Of a stretch of 64,000 nucleotides of DNA, positions 62,373-64,000 are shown in pieces; positions within the stretch are counted from its first letter, which is position 1, and every line of letters begins with the position of its first letter. Origin of the DNA: JAHOYW01 sp963664605 (lineage in GTDB: Bacteria; Verrucomicrobiota; Lentisphaeria; Victivallales; Victivallaceae); NCBI GenBank assembly GCA_963664605.1, contig OY761536.1, forward strand, positions 3,782,001 to 3,846,000. Reading direction: 5' to 3'. The notes beneath the pieces were generated by a model. That model had not been told where the DNA came from, did no database searches, and saw only the letters and a program-made list of their open reading frames with translations. A program made the position numbers and the translations under genes.

Positions 62373-63878
62373 GTGTCAACAAAACTGCTTCTGCTGTTGT
62401 CATTTGCCTGCATATTGTCCTGCAATGCCAAGCCAATCGAAGAAAAAAACGGCAAAACTATAATTACCCTGAAAGTTTATAATCTTCCTGATCCTGAAAG
62501 CACTAGTTTTAATGTTAGAGCAGACCTGAAAGCTCTGGAATCGTTTAAAAAAGATTTTCCTGAAATATTCGCCACAAAATATAGAGTTAAATATAAAGCT
62601 AATCCTAAAAAATACGGTAATTACAATTGGGATAATATTGAAATCAAATTTGTAAAGTATTCTGGAAAGTATATTAAAGGAGATAAAAATGATAAAAAGT
62701 TTCTTGCTTCTGAAAATGCTCCGGATATACTTTATGTTAATTTCCGCATGTCATGTAGTTATATAAAAAACAATTTTCTCCTGCCATTGGATGAATATTA
62801 CAAAACCTTGACCCCTAAACAAGTATCCTGGCGGGTTAACCCTAAAATAAGACCTGTAGCCCGCCGCAAAGGCCCAGACGGCAAAACACATTGGTGGACT
62901 ATGCCTTACGATGGTTTACTCGGCAAAGCAATAGTTTTTCGTAAAGATGTATTTGACAAACTTAAAATTCCCTATCCTGATAAAGATTGGAATTGGAATG
63001 ACTTTATGCAGATATGCAAAAAGACTACCGACATCAGTAAGAATAAATATGCATTAAGGTTAGGATCAGGACCACATGAAGCATGGTACTGGACAACTTT
63101 TTTATGGTCCGCAGGAGGAGAAGTGGCTGCATATAATAAGAAAACAGAAAAGTGGGAATATGCTTTTAATTCTGATGCTGCAGTAAATGCTTTAGATTTT
63201 TATACCAGATTATGTATGGAAAAACATATTGGTAAAGATGGGAAAACTTACCGGGGATATGTTTACAAAAATTTTAAAAATGCAAACGATATGTGGAAGC
63301 ATGGTGATATCGCTATGGTGATTTTTTATATAGAAGATACGCTTATAACTACAATTGATCTGAAAAACCACGGGATTGTCCCGGTTCCAGTTGGCCCAAC
63401 AGGAATTCGCGGCAGTGAACTAAACAATAGAATGTTTGGAATAAACTCACAAATAAAAGACGCAGCAATAAAGGATGCGGCATGGGAGTATATACTCTAC
63501 TATGATTCTTCTAAGTCGCAAAAAATCAAAATTGATATGTTGGTTGAAGCCGGCATGGGACATCTTATAAATCCAGTATTTTTAAAAAAATATGGTTATG
63601 GTTCTATAGCGGAGAAAGTAGATAAGAAATTGGTTGAGACTTTAAATATAGCCATTGCCACAGGTGTCCCTGAACCGTATAGAGCAATAAGTTCAGGTTT
63701 ATCCTATGACTTCATGACTTATGTCTTAAGAACAGCTGCAAAGCTAGCAATGGAAAATAAACTTGCTCCTGTAGGTTCCAAGGCACGCTATAAACAATTA
63801 AAGTTGATTCTCAATCACGTCTGTGCTTACGCCAACAAGGTCAATGATAAGCAATGGCAGGAACTGAAAAAGAAATAA
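62373..63878 (+). CDS. Extracellular solute-binding lipoprotein (sugar type)
   Basis: A 501-residue lipoprotein of the family 1 solute-binding type. The start is GTG with AGGAGG six bases before it. The signal ends in a CILSC lipobox (Cys17). The mature part has NAPDILYVNFRMSCSYIKNN, WTMPYDGLLGKAIVFRKDVF, AWYWTTFLWSAGGEVAAYN (hinge and sugar-stacking aromatics) and GIVPVPVGPTGIRGSELNNR. It delivers an oligosaccharide or similar ligand to an ABC importer; no permease or ATPase of the sugar type is in the window. It is 40 bases after the ABC-2 permease gene, which is probably unrelated. Confidence 0.85.
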   Translation: MSTKLLLLLSFACILSCNAKPIEEKNGKTIITLKVYNLPDPESTSFNVRADLKALESFKKDFPEIFATKYRVKYKANPKKYGNYNWDNIEIKFVKYSGKYIKGDKNDKKFLASENAPDILYVNFRMSCSYIKNNFLLPLDEYYKTLTPKQVSWRVNPKIRPVARRKGPDGKTHWWTMPYDGLLGKAIVFRKDVFDKLKIPYPDKDWNWNDFMQICKKTTDISKNKYALRLGSGPHEAWYWTTFLWSAGGEVAAYNKKTEKWEYAFNSDAAVNALDFYTRLCMEKHIGKDGKTYRGYVYKNFKNANDMWKHGDIAMVIFYIEDTLITTIDLKNHGIVPVPVGPTGIRGSELNNRMFGINSQIKDAAIKDAAWEYILYYDSSKSQKIKIDMLVEAGMGHLINPVFLKKYGYGSIAEKVDKKLVETLNIAIATGVPEPYRAISSGLSYDFMTYVLRTAAKLAMENKLAPVGSKARYKQLKLILNHVCAYANKVNDKQWQELKKK

Positions 63879-63972
63879 ATCATATTTTTTTATTATGGCT
63901 TTGAACTTCTTGAAAACTATACTAAATTGTTATTTTGATTAATACATAATCCCTAAACGGAGACAGATAGAC

Positions 63973-64000
63973 ATGGCTAAAATCATGCCCTTTCATGGCT
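63973..64000 (+). CDS. Start of a DUF1015-like gene (cut by the window)
   Basis: Only nine codons are visible (MAKIMPFHG), preceded by CGGAG about ten bases before the ATG. The opening MA-x-I-x-PF-x-G is typical of DUF1015-family proteins, a common but poorly characterised bacterial family. The rest lies beyond the window. Confidence is limited by the short sequence. Confidence 0.55.

Noticed and set aside
1..64000. CRISPR array, insertion sequence or prophage
   Set aside because: No regularly spaced repeats, transposase, integrase or phage structural genes were seen.

Overview
The window looks like chromosomal DNA of a Gram-negative-type bacterium, most likely from the PVC superphylum and probably Lentisphaerota. 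This is inferred from the gene mix: a pseudopilin of the H-X9-DG type, uroporphyrinogen-decarboxylase-like proteins paired with AraC regulators, a PPi-type phosphofructokinase, HEAT-repeat lipoproteins, an AsmA/YdbH-like giant protein, and GH36 plus YhcH sugar genes. Taxonomy was not tested by any search. Base composition is uneven. The first ~5 kb is visibly AT-rich (12 of 60 G+C at 421-480), while housekeeping genes are richer (33 of 60 at 36121-36180).

Layout. (1) 1-10159 is the end of a surface-polysaccharide locus: a flippase C-terminus, a four-domain kinase/methyltransferase/barrel/methyltransferase protein, UDP-GlcNAc 2-epimerase, four glycosyltransferases, a radical SAM protein and a small methyltransferase. 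(2) 10336-15123 is a tight operon of three lipoproteins: a HEAT-repeat protein, a COG3014-like protein and a caspase-fold protein that has lost its catalytic pair. (3) 15172-18167, minus strand, holds PPi-phosphofructokinase, a small secreted protein and a MEMO/AmmeMemoRadiSam-B protein. (4) 18264-23118 has two mirrored pairs of AraC regulator and divergent UroD-like enzyme, with trmO between them. (5) 23119-24356 is mostly non-coding. It holds a bidirectional terminator, a strong candidate small RNA on the minus strand, rpsT with its terminator, and a nusA leader containing its own promoter-terminator unit. (6) 24357-33421 is the translation/transcription operon nusA-infB-rbfA-nrnA-truB, followed by an unknown 485-residue protein, a small membrane protein, apbE and a cupin. 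(7) 33519-34722 holds two unknown membrane-anchored proteins. (8) 34975-40695 has a PurS-PurS-PurL type purL, a primary-like sigma factor, dus and a methyltransferase. (9) 40793-47835 has a SYLF lipoprotein, a degenerate metallopeptidase-like protein, thiD, an amidase, two transporters and tRNA-Asp(GTC). (10) 48051-60429, minus strand, has a GT-C glycosyltransferase with an O-antigen-ligase-like protein, a pseudopilin, an alpha-galactosidase-like enzyme, YhcH, the AsmA/YdbH-like protein, a small membrane protein and a PurN-like formyltransferase. (11) 60620-64000 has a secreted protein with an ABC-2 permease, a sugar-type solute-binding lipoprotein and the first codons of a DUF1015-like gene.

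The strongest candidates for something undescribed are the ~147-nt small RNA at 23150-23296 (hairpin exposing two CUCCUC motifs), the three-lipoprotein operon with an inactive caspase fold, the 999-residue four-domain protein that may cap polysaccharide chains, and the nusA leader attenuator. No CRISPR array, insertion sequence, integrase or rRNA gene was seen.
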